From Enterobacter sp. SA187 (GTDB taxonomy: Bacteria > Pseudomonadota > Gammaproteobacteria > Enterobacterales > Enterobacteriaceae), in NCBI RefSeq assembly GCF_001888805.2, contig NZ_CP019113.1, positions 3,906,001 through 3,970,000 on the forward strand: DNA of 64,000 bases. The letters run 5' to 3'. Shown in pieces: positions 10,601 through 20,776 of this stretch (positions are counted from its first letter, which is position 1; every line of letters begins with the position of its first letter). The notes beneath the pieces were generated by a model. The model worked only from the letters and a program-made list of their open reading frames with translations. It was not told where the DNA came from and ran no database searches. The position numbers and the translations under genes were made by a program.

Positions 10601-10778
10601 TGATTATTTATCACTTTGGCAGAGTAATTATCCTGTGCGGTATAAATAAGCGCGTAGCCTGTTCACATTCAGCATGCAGTTAATTGCCGCTAAATATAAC
10701 TGGCATCAGTCCTAAAAATCGCTTATTCAAACGCGGTTTGTTGACAGAATAATCGGAGCTGATTCACACGCTTCCGGG

Positions 10779-10790
10779 CACGCTACCGCC
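10779..10790 (-). promoter_or_regulatory. ops element (RfaH recruitment) in wza leader
   Basis: Read on the minus strand the sequence is GGCGGTAGCGTG, matching the operon polarity suppressor core GGCGGTAG that pauses RNA polymerase and recruits the antiterminator RfaH. It lies about 180 nt upstream of the wza start in the transcribed leader. This is the expected arrangement for long surface-polysaccharide operons and implies RfaH-dependent expression of the distal wca genes. Confidence 0.85.
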
Positions 10791-11060
10791 CCTGGCTTCC
10801 AGTTACCAATTCACTGATAAAACAGTAAGTTATTGATTACAGCCTGACTCTTTACATTATTTACAGGAAATAATGTAAACCTCGGCAGTGGCTGTCAGAA
10901 AAAGAAGAACATAACCCATCATGACGTTAGAAATATGACATACAAAAGAACGCCATGATGCGCTGGAGGAATTGTTGCAGCTAACGGAATACCAGGCAAG
11001 GTAACTTGTCCGGGGTAAGGTCTTTTTAAGATTAATATTAACCTCAAAAATATCGGCTTT

Positions 11061-11074
11061 TAGGAGTTTCTTCA
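11061..11074 (-). promoter_or_regulatory. RcsAB box upstream of wza
   Basis: On the minus strand this reads TGAAGAAACTCCTA, very like the remembered E. coli wza RcsAB site and close to the consensus TAAGAATATTCCTA. It lies about 460 nt upstream of wza, the spacing known for E. coli. The RcsB-RcsA heterodimer would activate the colanic acid operon from here during envelope stress. Confidence 0.75.
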
Positions 11075-11301
11075 TATTGACAAAATTTATATATAGATTT
11101 ACGCGTACGATAATTCCTAATTTACAGTATAAAAAAGCCCATAATATATAAGCGCATTACAGTCATGAGGAGCGCGAAATATCACTTAAACCTATGGTGC
11201 GATTATTCGGATAAATCGCAGAGGAATATTGCATTTTGGGCGCAATGTACCCATGATCAAAACGTGACAATCGTCATATTACACAAGGTACGACATTTAC
11301 T

Positions 11302-12885
11302 ATGGAATGGATTGCCGATCCCTCTATCTGGGCGGGACTGTTTACCCTGATCGTTATCGAGCTGGTGCTCGGCATTGATAACCTGGTCTTTATTGCCATA
11401 CTCGCGGAAAAACTTCCGCCTGCGCAGCGCGACCGCGCGCGCGTCACGGGCCTCATCCTGGCGATGCTGATGCGTCTGGTTCTGCTGGCCTCAATTTCCT
11501 GGCTGGTGACCCTCACCACCCCGCTGTTCAGCGTGCGCAGCCTGAGCTTCAGCGCCCGCGATCTGATCATGCTGTTTGGCGGTTTCTTCCTGCTGTTTAA
11601 AGCCACGGTGGAACTGAACGAGCGGCTGGAGGGGAAAGACAGCGATAACCCGACGCAGCGGCGCGGGGCAAAATTCTGGGCGGTGGTGACGCAAATCGTT
11701 ATTCTTGACGCCGTCTTCTCGCTGGATTCCGTGATCACCGCCGTCGGTATGGTGGAGCATCTGGCGGTAATGATGGCGGCGGTGATCATCGCCATTTCCC
11801 TGATGCTGCTGGCGAGCAAAGCCCTGACCCGCTTTGTGAATAATCACCCGACTATCGTCATCCTCTGCCTCAGCTTCCTGCTGATGATAGGCTTTAGCCT
11901 CATCGCCGAAGGCTTTGGCTACCACATCCCGAAAGGGTATCTGTATGCCGCCATCGGCTTCTCGGTGATGATCGAAGCGCTTAATCAGCTGGCGATTTTC
12001 AACCGCCGCCGCTTCCTGTTCGCTGACAATACCCTGCGTCAGCGCACCACCGAGGCGGTGATGCGCCTGCTCAGCGGCCGCAAAGAAGATGCCGAGCTGG
12101 ATGTTGAAACCGCCTCCATGCTGGCCGACCATGATAATGCGCAGATCTTTAAACCGCAGGAGCGGCTGATGATCGAGCGTGTGCTCAACCTGAACCAGCG
12201 CACCGTCAGCAGTATCATGACCTCCCGCCATGACATCGAACATATCGATCTCACCGCGCCGGAAGAGGTGATCCGCGAGCTGCTGGACAAGAACCAGCAT
12301 ACCCGCGTGGTGGTCACCGGCGGCGATGCGCAGGAAGATCTGCTGGGCGTGGTGCATATACTTGATCTGCTGCAACAGGCGCTGCGCGGTGAGCCGCTGA
12401 ACCTGAACGTGCTGGTGCGTCAGCCGCTGGTGTTCCCGGAAGGGTTGCCGCTGTTACAGGCGCTGGAGCAGTTCCGCAACGCCCGCACGCACTTTGCCTT
12501 TGTGGTGGATGAATTTGGTTCCGTGGAAGGGGCGGTCACGCTCAGCGACGTGATGGAAACCATCGCCGGTAATCTGCCGAACGAAGTGGAAGAGATCGAC
12601 GCCCGCCACGATATTCAGAAAAACGCCGACGGCAGCTGGACGGCGAACGGCCATATGCCGCTGGAAGATCTGGTGCAGTTTGTGCCGCTGCCGCTGGACG
12701 AGAAGCGCGAATATCACACTATCGCCGGGCTGCTGATGGAGTATCTGCAACGTATTCCGCAGGTCGGGGAGGAAGTTGAGGTGGGCGATTATCGGGTGAT
12801 CACTTTGCAGGTGGAAAGCCATCGCGTACAGAAAGTGCAGATCGTGCCGTTACGCACAAAAAGCGAGCTGGATTACGAAGTCTGA
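11302..12885 (+). CDS. yegH: TerC-family membrane protein with CBS and CorC domains YegH
   Basis: Predicted inner-membrane transporter or sensor of unknown substrate. 527 residues, the E. coli length. The N-terminal TerC domain (about residues 1-240) has seven or so helices with acidic membrane motifs ([28 protein letters not shown]). Two CBS motifs (about 300-430) and a C-terminal CorC/HlyC domain (about 445-525, [14 protein letters not shown]) follow. TerC relatives act in metal or oxyanion homeostasis; the exact role of YegH is not established. Transcribed divergently from wza. Confidence 0.93.
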   Translation: MEWIADPSIWAGLFTLIVIELVLGIDNLVFIAILAEKLPPAQRDRARVTGLILAMLMRLVLLASISWLVTLTTPLFSVRSLSFSARDLIMLFGGFFLLFKATVELNERLEGKDSDNPTQRRGAKFWAVVTQIVILDAVFSLDSVITAVGMVEHLAVMMAAVIIAISLMLLASKALTRFVNNHPTIVILCLSFLLMIGFSLIAEGFGYHIPKGYLYAAIGFSVMIEALNQLAIFNRRRFLFADNTLRQRTTEAVMRLLSGRKEDAELDVETASMLADHDNAQIFKPQERLMIERVLNLNQRTVSSIMTSRHDIEHIDLTAPEEVIRELLDKNQHTRVVVTGGDAQEDLLGVVHILDLLQQALRGEPLNLNVLVRQPLVFPEGLPLLQALEQFRNARTHFAFVVDEFGSVEGAVTLSDVMETIAGNLPNEVEEIDARHDIQKNADGSWTANGHMPLEDLVQFVPLPLDEKREYHTIAGLLMEYLQRIPQVGEEVEVGDYRVITLQVESHRVQKVQIVPLRTKSELDYEV

Positions 12886-12895
12886 TCCCGTTTCT

Positions 12896-12918
12896 GCCCT
12901 CTCCCTGCCGGAGAGGGC
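12896..12918. terminator. Hairpin between convergent yegH and asmA
   Basis: A perfect 9-bp stem GCCCTCTCC / GGAGAGGGC with a 5-nt loop lies between the 3' ends of yegH and asmA. There is no long T-run, so it may be a weak bidirectional terminator or a solo copy of the CCCTCTCC palindromic repeat seen again near 45545. Confidence 0.55.
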
Positions 12919-12932
12919 TAATCACTGGGCCG

Positions 12933-14789
12933 TTACATCTTTTCCAGCAGCTTCTTCACATCTTCGCTGTATTTACTGTCCTTATTGCGATCCGCCCACT
13001 TGTTAAGGCGGCGCTTCGCCTCGCCCTGTAAATGGTCGCGCAGCACCTGATCGACTTTCAGGCTGTATTGCAGCGCATCCCATTTGCCGTATACCCGCAG
13101 CGGGATCGGCGTCTCGCGCAGGAAGGCGATCAGCTCGCTGTTGCCACCGTTCCAGCCGGAGAGTACGCGCACGTTAAACTGGGTGTCGCTCTCTTCTTTG
13201 ATCAGATCCAGGGTTCCCTTGCCGTCCAGCGCCAGCAGCGGCGACTGCCCCTGCATATCGCTCAGCGTTACGCTGCCGTGATCCAGTTCCAGATCGGTGC
13301 TCAGCGCATCCAGACGGGTGCTGTTGTCATAATCCTGCTCCACCTTCACATCGCTGCTGCGCGCCACGGCCTGCTGGATCAGCTGCTGGAAGTTAAGCCC
13401 TTCCATGCGTACATTCGCCATTTCCAGATGCGCGTTGCCCTGCCAGTCGCGGCGGAACGCCTCCGCATCCACCAGACCACCGGAAAAATCACCGCTCATG
13501 GAGAGCGCGCCGGTCAGGGCAATAGGATAATTAAAGGCTTTCAGGATGGTGCCGATCTCCACGTTCTCAAGCTTTGGCTGGAACAGGCTTTTCGGCGTTC
13601 TGCCCCGCACGTCGAGACGGCCGGGCAGCGAAAGCGTACCGTTGCCCATTTTGCCCTCTAAGGTGGTGAGGGTTAACAGTCCCGCCTGGTTGGTCATTTG
13701 GCTTTTGACGTCGGTGAAATCCATCCCGCGCCAGCGGATCTGCCCGGCGCTGAGCGCAACCTGAGCGCTGAACCCGCGCAGACTGTTGTACTCCGGCTCG
13801 CTGCTGTCGCGGGCGATCACCGGACGCGGCAACAGCTTAGGCTGCGCCTGGGCTTTCTGCGCCGTATCGCTGCTGGCGGCGGCCATAGTCGCGCCGCTGA
13901 ATAAGTTTTCCAGATTAAGCTTGTCAAAATGCAAATCGAGCGCCCAGTCCGGGGCGTCGTTAAGCACCACGCTGCCCTGCCCGCTCATGGCGCTGTCGTT
14001 GGCAGTGACATTAAGGTTGCTGAAAGACAGGCGTTTTTGCGCCTCCTGCCACTGGGCGTTTAGCGTCGCCGTACCGCTGATCCCCTGCGGGGACACATCA
14101 CCGCCCTTCAGCTGCCAGTCGAACTGCTCAATGGCGGCGGTCAGGCTGTGCGGGTAATCCGCGGCGTCAATTTTTGCTTTCATCGCCAGCGTCAGATCGC
14201 GCTGATCGCGGTTGATACGCCCGGAAAAATCGAGCGTGGCGTGGTAAGACGCATCCTGATCCATCTTCAGACGGATATCGCGCACCGTTACCTGCTCTTC
14301 GTCTTCATGCTGGAACACCAGCACGCTGTCGGCGACCTCAAGGCGGGAAATGGCGTAGGACCAGCCTTTATCGGCTTCTGCCTGCGGCATTGGATTATCA
14401 TCCGGCGCAACAGGCTCGTCTGGTTTGCGCGCGGCTTTGGTTTGCGGCGTTAACTGGATCACCGCCCCTTTCAGCATCACCTGTTTAACGTGCAGCTGAT
14501 GCGAAAGCAGCGGCCAGAGTTCCACGTCAAGGCGCATATTCGCCGCCGACACCAGCGGCGTGGTGGCCCCCGGCGCGGTCAACGACATGCGCCCGGAGAG
14601 AATGCTGAGCTGCGGCCAGACATGCCAGCGCAGCGGCTCGTCCAGCTCCAGCTGATAGCCGCTTCGCGCCTCCACCTGTTGCACCATATAGGCACGGAAA
14701 TCGTTGGGGTTGACCAGCAGTACCAACGCAGAGATGCCGGCAACAAGCACGACAAGCAGAATCATCAGCGTGGTTAACACTCTTCTCAT
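12933..14789 (-). CDS. asmA: AsmA-family outer-membrane assembly/lipid transport protein
   Basis: Inner-membrane anchored periplasmic protein of the AsmA-like bridge family, linked to outer-membrane protein assembly and phospholipid transport. 618 residues. A single N-terminal membrane helix (residues about 5-27, LMILLVVLVAGISALVLLV) is followed by a long beta-rich domain with the conserved AsmA C-terminal region (about 420-560). Its ATG is 25 nt from the dcd stop, so dcd and asmA are likely co-transcribed. Confidence 0.95.
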   Translation of the reverse strand: MRRVLTTLMILLVVLVAGISALVLLVNPNDFRAYMVQQVEARSGYQLELDEPLRWHVWPQLSILSGRMSLTAPGATTPLVSAANMRLDVELWPLLSHQLHVKQVMLKGAVIQLTPQTKAARKPDEPVAPDDNPMPQAEADKGWSYAISRLEVADSVLVFQHEDEEQVTVRDIRLKMDQDASYHATLDFSGRINRDQRDLTLAMKAKIDAADYPHSLTAAIEQFDWQLKGGDVSPQGISGTATLNAQWQEAQKRLSFSNLNVTANDSAMSGQGSVVLNDAPDWALDLHFDKLNLENLFSGATMAAASSDTAQKAQAQPKLLPRPVIARDSSEPEYNSLRGFSAQVALSAGQIRWRGMDFTDVKSQMTNQAGLLTLTTLEGKMGNGTLSLPGRLDVRGRTPKSLFQPKLENVEIGTILKAFNYPIALTGALSMSGDFSGGLVDAEAFRRDWQGNAHLEMANVRMEGLNFQQLIQQAVARSSDVKVEQDYDNSTRLDALSTDLELDHGSVTLSDMQGQSPLLALDGKGTLDLIKEESDTQFNVRVLSGWNGGNSELIAFLRETPIPLRVYGKWDALQYSLKVDQVLRDHLQGEAKRRLNKWADRNKDSKYSEDVKKLLEKM

Positions 14790-14814
14790 GGCATCCTCAG
14801 CGAGCGGTTAATAC

Positions 14815-15396
14815 TCAATCTTTATCAATACGGCTGGCGACCGCGCCCTGCTGGTCACGATATTTCGCGTCCTGGCGACGGTTGTAAGGACGGGCTGCCG
14901 GGCCGGAGAGCGGTTCAAAGCTCAGCGCGCCGATAAGCATCCCCGGACGCAGCGCCAGCGGCAGTTTGCCAGAATTATAGAACTCCAGCACGATACAGCC
15001 TGACCAGCCGGGATCGATACGGTGCGCGGTAACGTGCACCATCAGGCCCAGACGCGCCAGCGATGAGCGACCGTCCAGCCAGCCCACCAGATCGGCAGGC
15101 AGGGTCACGGATTCATAGGTGACCGCCAGCGCCAGTTCGCCCGGATGCAGGAAAAAGGCATCGCCGTCCGGCAGAACGATTTCATCGCTCATCACGCGCT
15201 CAAGAGAGGCGGCGACTTCATCCTTCGGACCGCTGAGATCGATAAAGGCCGCAGTATGACCGCGGAAGGTGCGGAATTTATTCCCCAGACGGACATCGAC
15301 GGTGGCACCATTGATGCGTTCAACGGGTGGACGCGGGGTAATAGACAGACGGCCTTCATCCAGCCAGGCTTCAATATCTCGGTCACACAAACGCAT
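14815..15396 (-). CDS. dcd: dCTP deaminase
   Basis: Deaminates dCTP to dUTP, the main route to dTMP in enterobacteria; homotrimeric cytosolic enzyme. 193 residues from the start at 15396 ([15 protein letters not shown]), the standard N-terminus. An in-frame ATG eight codons earlier is not used by homologues. The conserved nucleotide-binding segment [23 protein letters not shown] and the catalytic Glu in IVLEFYN (about residue 138) are visible. Confidence 0.97.
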   Translation of the reverse strand: MRLCDRDIEAWLDEGRLSITPRPPVERINGATVDVRLGNKFRTFRGHTAAFIDLSGPKDEVAASLERVMSDEIVLPDGDAFFLHPGELALAVTYESVTLPADLVGWLDGRSSLARLGLMVHVTAHRIDPGWSGCIVLEFYNSGKLPLALRPGMLIGALSFEPLSGPAARPYNRRQDAKYRDQQGAVASRIDKD

Positions 15397-15500
15397 GCGT
15401 TTTCTCCTTAGATACAGCATCCCCCGGCAAGTGTTCTCGCCGGAGGTTAAGCATACTACTTTGAACGGTACACAATTCGCGCAGATTATTCAAAAGCAGA

Positions 15501-16142
15501 CTATTCAAAGAACTGGCTGATTTTGGCTTTCAGAATGTCGATCGCAATTCGGTTTTTGCCGCCGCGCGGCACAATGATATCGGCGTACTGTTTGGACGGC
15601 TCGATAAACTGCAGGAACATCGGGCGCACCGTTTTCTGGTACTGCGCCATCACGGAATCCATAGAGCGGCCGCGCTCGTTCACGTCACGCTTAATACGGC
15701 GCATCAGGCAGATGTCCAGCGGGGTATCAACGAAAATAGAGAAATTCAGCGCGTCGCGCAGACGGGCGTCGGTCAGCAACAGGATGCCTTCAAGGATAAT
15801 GACTTTCTTCGGCTGAATATGAATGGTTTCCTGCGTGCGGGTATGTTCTACATAACTGTAGACCGGCAATTCAATGGGGCTGCCGTTTTTTAAGGTTTGC
15901 AGGTGCTCGAACAGCAAGCTGTGATCCATCGCGCTCGGATGGTCATAATTGGTCTTTACCCGTTCTTCCATGGACAGATGACTTTGATCTTTGTAATAGC
16001 TGTCTTCCGGGATGACGCCAATATGCTCATCACCAACCTGTTCGCGCAGCTCGCGATAGAGGGTGCTGGCGATGAGACTTTTACCTGAAGCGGATGCACC
16101 GGCAATGCCGATAATGACGCACTGATGAGACTTATCAGTCAT
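15501..16142 (-). CDS. udk: Uridine/cytidine kinase
   Basis: Phosphorylates uridine and cytidine to UMP and CMP in pyrimidine salvage. 213 residues from the ATG at 16142 ([17 protein letters not shown]). The open frame reaches to 16208, but homologues begin at 16142. The P-loop GASASGKS is at residues 16-23, and the catalytic DSYYKD and DHPSAMD segments follow. A TATAAT read on the minus strand at 16208-16213 is a plausible -10 box for this gene. Confidence 0.97.
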   Translation of the reverse strand: MTDKSHQCVIIGIAGASASGKSLIASTLYRELREQVGDEHIGVIPEDSYYKDQSHLSMEERVKTNYDHPSAMDHSLLFEHLQTLKNGSPIELPVYSYVEHTRTQETIHIQPKKVIILEGILLLTDARLRDALNFSIFVDTPLDICLMRRIKRDVNERGRSMDSVMAQYQKTVRPMFLQFIEPSKQYADIIVPRGGKNRIAIDILKAKISQFFE

Positions 16143-16486
16143 AAATTTTTGCGACCTGGTTAACCTGGATGTTAAGGAAGGACGACGCCGAAACGCCAAA
16201 CGCGGCAATTATAGGGATTTCGCCGCCGTGATACCAGTTGAATAGGTCATCGCGCAAATCCGGCGGTCATAAAGAGGAATATCGCCTTTACGCAAATTAA
16301 AATGCTCACTTTTGCGGCGATGATCGGGGATTTAGCATCAGGTAAGTAATTAATAACACTGTGATGTCAAATTATGAGCGCCCACGATAGGAATTGTAAA
16401 TTGTTTGTACTAGCATAATCCAAATTTCAAATTTAACTCGCCCCGTGAATGTATCGGGCGGCTCAGGGTCTGCGGATAAAGCGGTA
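16143..16486. other. udk-dgcE divergent intergenic region
   Basis: About 340 nt without a supported gene. It should contain divergent promoters. For udk a TATAAT (minus strand, 16208-16213) is visible without a good -35. For the diguanylate cyclase gene CATAAT at 16414-16419 is a possible -10. No strong hairpin or operator was noticed. Confidence 0.5.
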
Positions 16487-19400
16487 ATGAATAAACAATA
16501 CCAGCGCGTTTTGGTGGCTACCCCGAATCCTTTACTGCGATTAATCAGTTTAGGACTGGTCACCTTTATCTTTACCCTGTTCTCCCTTGAGTTAGCCCGC
16601 TTCGGCAACATTCTTGCTCCGCTGTGGTTCTCCACGTCCATTATGATGGTGGCGTTTTATCGTCATGCAGGCCGCCTGTGGCCGGCGATTGCGCTGGCCT
16701 GTTCGCTGGGCAGCATTGGCGCGTCACTGGTGTTATTCCCGCCCGAGGCCATCAATCTCTGGTACCCCGGTATTAACGTTATTGAAGCGCTGATCGGGGC
16801 CATACTGCTGCGTAAAATGCTGCCCTGGTACAACCCGCTGCAAAACTTAAACGACTGGATCCGTCTGACTATCGGCAGCGCCGTGATACCGCCGGTGATT
16901 GGCGGCCTGCTGGTGTCTCTGCTGGTCGGGAACGACAACCCGCTGCGCGCCTTTACGCTCTGGACGCTCTCGGAATCCATTGGCGCGATGGCGCTGATCC
17001 CGCTGGGTCTGCTGTTCAAAATGCATTATCTGCTGCGCCACCGTAAGCCGCAGTTGCTGCTGGAAACGCTGCTGACGCTGGCGGTTACGCTGATGCTGAG
17101 TTGGCTGTCGATAAAATATCTGCCGTGGCCCTTTACCGCGGTGATCGTGCTGCTGATGTGGAGCGCGGTACGCCTGCCGCGGCTTGAAGCCTTTCTGATA
17201 TTTCTCTCCACCGTGATGATGGTGTCGCTGATGATGGCAGCGGATCCCTTTGCACTGACGCCGCACAATACGCCCGTCATGCTCAACGCGCCCTGGCTGC
17301 CCTTTATGATGATGCTGCTGCCGGCCAACGTCATGACCATGGTGATGTATGCTTTTCGCACAGAACGCAAACACATCACCGAGAGTGAAGCGCGCTTTCG
17401 TAACGCCATGGAATATTCCGCCATCGGCATGGCGCTGGTGGGCACCGAAGGCGAATGGCTTCAAGCTAACAAAGCGCTGTGTAAATTCCTTGGCTATACC
17501 CAGGAAGAGCTGCGCGCCCTCACTTTTCAACAGCTGACCTGGCCGGAAGATCTCAACAGCGATCTTGAACAGCTGGAGATGCTGGTGCGCGGCGAGATCA
17601 ACAGCTATTCCATGGAAAAGCGTTACTACACGCGCAATGGCGACGTTGTCTGGGCGCTGCTGGCGGTATCGCTGGTGCGGCACGGTGACGGCACCCCGCT
17701 CTATTTCATCTCGCAAATCGAAGACATCAACGATCTCAAACAGACGGAATGGGTTAACAAACGCCTGATGGAGCGTATTACCCTCGCCAACGAAGCGGGG
17801 GGCATCGGCATCTGGGAGTGGGAACTGGCGACGGACATCATCAGCTGGGACAAACGGATGTTTGAGCTGTATGAGATCCCGCCGCACGTTAAACCGACCT
17901 GGCAGCTGTGGTATGACTGCGTGATACCGGAAGACCGCGCGATGACCGAGCAGGTGGTGCGCGATTCGCTGGTGTCGCGCCTGCCGTTTAAGCTGGAATT
18001 CCGCGTGCACGTGAAAGAGGGCGTGCGTCATATCCGAACCCTCGCCAACCGGGTGCTGAACAAAAATGGCGAAGTGGAACGCCTGCTCGGCATCAATATG
18101 GACATGACCGAGGTGAAGCAGCTTAACGAGGCGCTGTTCCAGGAGAAAGAGCGTCTGCATATTACGCTGGACTCCATCGGCGAAGCGGTGCTCTGTACCG
18201 ATGTGAATATGAACATCACCTTTATGAACCCGGTGGCGGAAAAAATGAGCGGCTGGCCGCAGGAGCAGGCGATGGGCCAGGCGCTGCTCAATGTCCTGCA
18301 CATTACCTTCGGCGATAACGGCCCGCTGATGGAAAACATTCACAGCGGCGATATGTCCCGCTCCGCCATTGAACAGGATGTCGTGCTGCACTGTCGCAAC
18401 GGCGGCAGCTACGATATTCACTACAGCGTGACGCCGCTCAGCACCCTGGACGGGCAAAACATCGGCTTTGTGCTGGTTATTCAGGACGTGACCGAATCGC
18501 GCAAAATGTTGCGCCAGCTCAGCTACAGCGCCTCCCACGACGCCCTCACCCATCTGGCCAACCGCGTCAGCTTTGAAAATCATCTTAAACGCCTGTTGCA
18601 GGGCGTGCAGGAAACCCAACAGCGGCATGCGCTGGTGTATATCGATCTCGATCGCTTTAAAGCGGTGAACGACTCCGCCGGGCATGCGGCGGGGGATGCG
18701 CTGCTGCGGGAAATTTCATCGCTGATGCTCAGCATGCTGCGCACCACCGATATTCTGGCGCGGCTGGGCGGCGATGAGTTTGGCCTGCTGCTGCCGGACT
18801 GCAATATCGAAAGCGCCCGCTATATTTCGGGGCGGTTGATTGCCGCGATCAACGATTACCAGTTTATGTGGGAAGGCCGTCTGCACCGCATCGGGGCCAG
18901 CGCGGGCATTACGCTTATTGACGAAACCAACTATCTGGCGTCAGAAGTGATGTCGCAGGCGGATATCGCCTGTTATGCCTCGAAAAACGGCGGACGCGGC
19001 ATGGTCACCGTCTATGAGCCGGAGCAGGACGACATGCATGAAATTCGTCTGCAGATGTCCGCGGAAGAGCAGTCGCGGATGATCAATGACAATCCGCTGC
19101 TGCTGATTGCCCGCGGCGTGGCCTCGCCTCGTGTACCGGAAACCTGCAATTTCTGGCTGCTGTCGCTGCGCCTGTGGACCAGCAACGGCGACATCATGGA
19201 AGAGCACGCTTTTCGCGCCTCCCTGAGCGATCGCAAACTTATTCGCGCCCTTGACCGCCGCGTGTTCCAGGAATTTTTCCGCAACAGCGCCGCAGCCGTC
19301 ACCCGTAAAGGCTTAGGGGTTGCCCTGCCGCTCTCCACCACCGGTCTTGCCAGCAAAACCCTGGTCAGCGAACTGCTGGACAGCCTGGCGCAGAGCCAGA

Positions 19401-19816
19401 TGCCTGCCCGCCTGCTGCATCTGGTGATCCATGCGGATGCGCTGATGCGCGACGACGCCAGCATCAACGACGGGTTGCACAAACTGCGCGAAGCGGGCTG
19501 CCAGGTGATCTTAAGCCACGTGGGCCGTGACCTGGAGCTGTTCAGCCATCTCACCCCGTACGTTGCGGATTACATTCTGCTCGACCAGGAATTGATCGGT
19601 AACGTACACGGCAACCTGATGGATGAAATGATGGTCACTATTGTGCAGGGCCACGCCCAGCGTCTGGGCATGAAAAGCATCGCCGGGCCAACGCACCAGC
19701 CGATGGTGATGGACACCCTCTCCGGCATCGGCATCGATTACATCTACGGCGATACCATCTCTCCGCCGCAGCCGCTGGATTTGATGCTAAACACCAGCTA
19801 TTTCGCCATCAACTGA
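16487..19816 (+). CDS. dgcE: Diguanylate cyclase DgcE (YegE) with MASE1, PAS and degenerate EAL domains
   Basis: Membrane-bound cyclic-di-GMP synthase which in E. coli feeds the CsgD/curli pathway. 1109 residues from the ATG at 16487 (MNKQYQRVLVATPNP). An N-terminal MASE1 sensor with about eight to ten helices (residues 20-300) is followed by three PAS domains with PAC motifs (about 310-680), a GGDEF domain and an EAL-like tail. The GGDEF signature is intact (RLGGDEFGLLLPD). The tail lacks a clear EAL signature, so phosphodiesterase activity is unlikely. The 3' end overlaps the convergent alkA by 30 nt. Confidence 0.95.
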   Translation: MNKQYQRVLVATPNPLLRLISLGLVTFIFTLFSLELARFGNILAPLWFSTSIMMVAFYRHAGRLWPAIALACSLGSIGASLVLFPPEAINLWYPGINVIEALIGAILLRKMLPWYNPLQNLNDWIRLTIGSAVIPPVIGGLLVSLLVGNDNPLRAFTLWTLSESIGAMALIPLGLLFKMHYLLRHRKPQLLLETLLTLAVTLMLSWLSIKYLPWPFTAVIVLLMWSAVRLPRLEAFLIFLSTVMMVSLMMAADPFALTPHNTPVMLNAPWLPFMMMLLPANVMTMVMYAFRTERKHITESEARFRNAMEYSAIGMALVGTEGEWLQANKALCKFLGYTQEELRALTFQQLTWPEDLNSDLEQLEMLVRGEINSYSMEKRYYTRNGDVVWALLAVSLVRHGDGTPLYFISQIEDINDLKQTEWVNKRLMERITLANEAGGIGIWEWELATDIISWDKRMFELYEIPPHVKPTWQLWYDCVIPEDRAMTEQVVRDSLVSRLPFKLEFRVHVKEGVRHIRTLANRVLNKNGEVERLLGINMDMTEVKQLNEALFQEKERLHITLDSIGEAVLCTDVNMNITFMNPVAEKMSGWPQEQAMGQALLNVLHITFGDNGPLMENIHSGDMSRSAIEQDVVLHCRNGGSYDIHYSVTPLSTLDGQNIGFVLVIQDVTESRKMLRQLSYSASHDALTHLANRVSFENHLKRLLQGVQETQQRHALVYIDLDRFKAVNDSAGHAAGDALLREISSLMLSMLRTTDILARLGGDEFGLLLPDCNIESARYISGRLIAAINDYQFMWEGRLHRIGASAGITLIDETNYLASEVMSQADIACYASKNGGRGMVTVYEPEQDDMHEIRLQMSAEEQSRMINDNPLLLIARGVASPRVPETCNFWLLSLRLWTSNGDIMEEHAFRASLSDRKLIRALDRRVFQEFFRNSAAAVTRKGLGVALPLSTTGLASKTLVSELLDSLAQSQMPARLLHLVIHADALMRDDASINDGLHKLREAGCQVILSHVGRDLELFSHLTPYVADYILLDQELIGNVHGNLMDEMMVTIVQGHAQRLGMKSIAGPTHQPMVMDTLSGIGIDYIYGDTISPPQPLDLMLNTSYFAIN

Positions 19817-20653
19817 CGGCTGCCAGCCGTCGGTATACCAGATATGCAGCAGCGCGTAAGAGCGCCACGGCTGCCAGCGGGCGGCGTAGTGACGGATTTG
19901 CGCGGGCGTCATGCCGCTAAAACGCTGCTTGATCAGATAATCGTCCGCCAGAAAGACATCTTTTGCCTGCCAGCCGCGCAGGGCCAGATAATTGGCCGTC
20001 CAGCGCCCGATGCCCGGAAAGGTCTGTAAATGCTTCACCCCCTGTTCCACATCCGCCGGGGCGATGAGGGGAAAGCGCCCGTCAAGGGTTGCCCGGGCAA
20101 AATGCACAATGGCCTCCCCGCGTTTTAACGGCATGCCCAGCGTTTTTAACTCTGCCGGATCGGCATTCACCAGCACTTCCGGGCGCGGAAAACAGACAAA
20201 ACCTGGTTCGCCGTTCAGCGGCTCGCCGTAACGGTTTGCGACATAGCCGGTGAGCTTTGCCGCCATCGCCACGCTCACCAGCTGGCCTAAAATCGCGCGG
20301 ATCCCCTGCTCGAAGGCATCCATCGATCCCGGCAGCCGCAGCCCCGGACGCGCCGCGCCCAAATCGCCCAGCGCGCCATTAATCATCTGCGGATCGCAGG
20401 CCAGATCGAACAGCCGCCCGACGCGCGCCAGACATTCATCCGCCACCGGCAGCAGGCCATCGCTGAGCGTCACCCGCAGGGTATGTTCCTGCTCATCCGG
20501 TTCGGCGGTGATAAGTCCATGGTGCCCGCCGAGCGCCAGGCTACGCACATAGCGCCCCTCGCTGACGACTTCCACCCCGCTTACGGCACGGGCGCGAAGA
20601 AAGCCCAGCATCCACGCCCAGTCATAAGGCGGTTGCCAGTGAAGTGTGTACAT
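19787..20653 (-). CDS. alkA: 3-methyladenine DNA glycosylase II
   Basis: Removes 3-methyladenine and other alkylated bases in base-excision repair; Ada-inducible in E. coli. 288 residues. An N-terminal AlkA domain (YTLHWQPPYDWAWMLGFLRARA) is followed by the HhH-GPD fold. The helix-hairpin-helix is at about 202-222 (LQTFPGIGRWTANYLALRG), with the catalytic aspartate in VFLADDYLIKQRF (about residue 238). The C-terminal WRSYALLHIWYTDGWQP is family-typical. Convergent with dgcE, 30-nt overlap at the 3' ends. Confidence 0.96.
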   Translation of the reverse strand: MYTLHWQPPYDWAWMLGFLRARAVSGVEVVSEGRYVRSLALGGHHGLITAEPDEQEHTLRVTLSDGLLPVADECLARVGRLFDLACDPQMINGALGDLGAARPGLRLPGSMDAFEQGIRAILGQLVSVAMAAKLTGYVANRYGEPLNGEPGFVCFPRPEVLVNADPAELKTLGMPLKRGEAIVHFARATLDGRFPLIAPADVEQGVKHLQTFPGIGRWTANYLALRGWQAKDVFLADDYLIKQRFSGMTPAQIRHYAARWQPWRSYALLHIWYTDGWQPSVDGEIAGV

Positions 20654-20776
20654 AGCCTCTCCTGCTGTAATTAACTTTCTTATAACAGACTAACCGCCCC
20701 CGGCACTTTTTGCTTTGCTTTCAAATCCCATTCCGCTAAAGTCGCCCCCCTTCTGCACCGGCCCGGGGAATTCAAC

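Larger units (their letters stand above)
10601..11301. other. Intergenic region with wza leader and divergent yegH promoter
   Basis: About 700 nt without a credible gene. The wza-proximal part is the long untranslated leader of the colanic acid transcript (with the ops element), and the RcsAB-like box at 11061-11074 marks the promoter region. The sequence is clearly AT-richer than flanking genes. A 72-codon minus-strand frame (10857-11075) overlaps the RcsAB box and has no recognisable features. I saw no firm sigma-70 hexamers for yegH. Confidence 0.7.

Noticed and set aside
10857..11075. 72-codon minus-strand open frame in the wza leader
   Set aside because: It overlaps the RcsAB box, has no recognisable domain and lies in a region known as untranslated leader in relatives.
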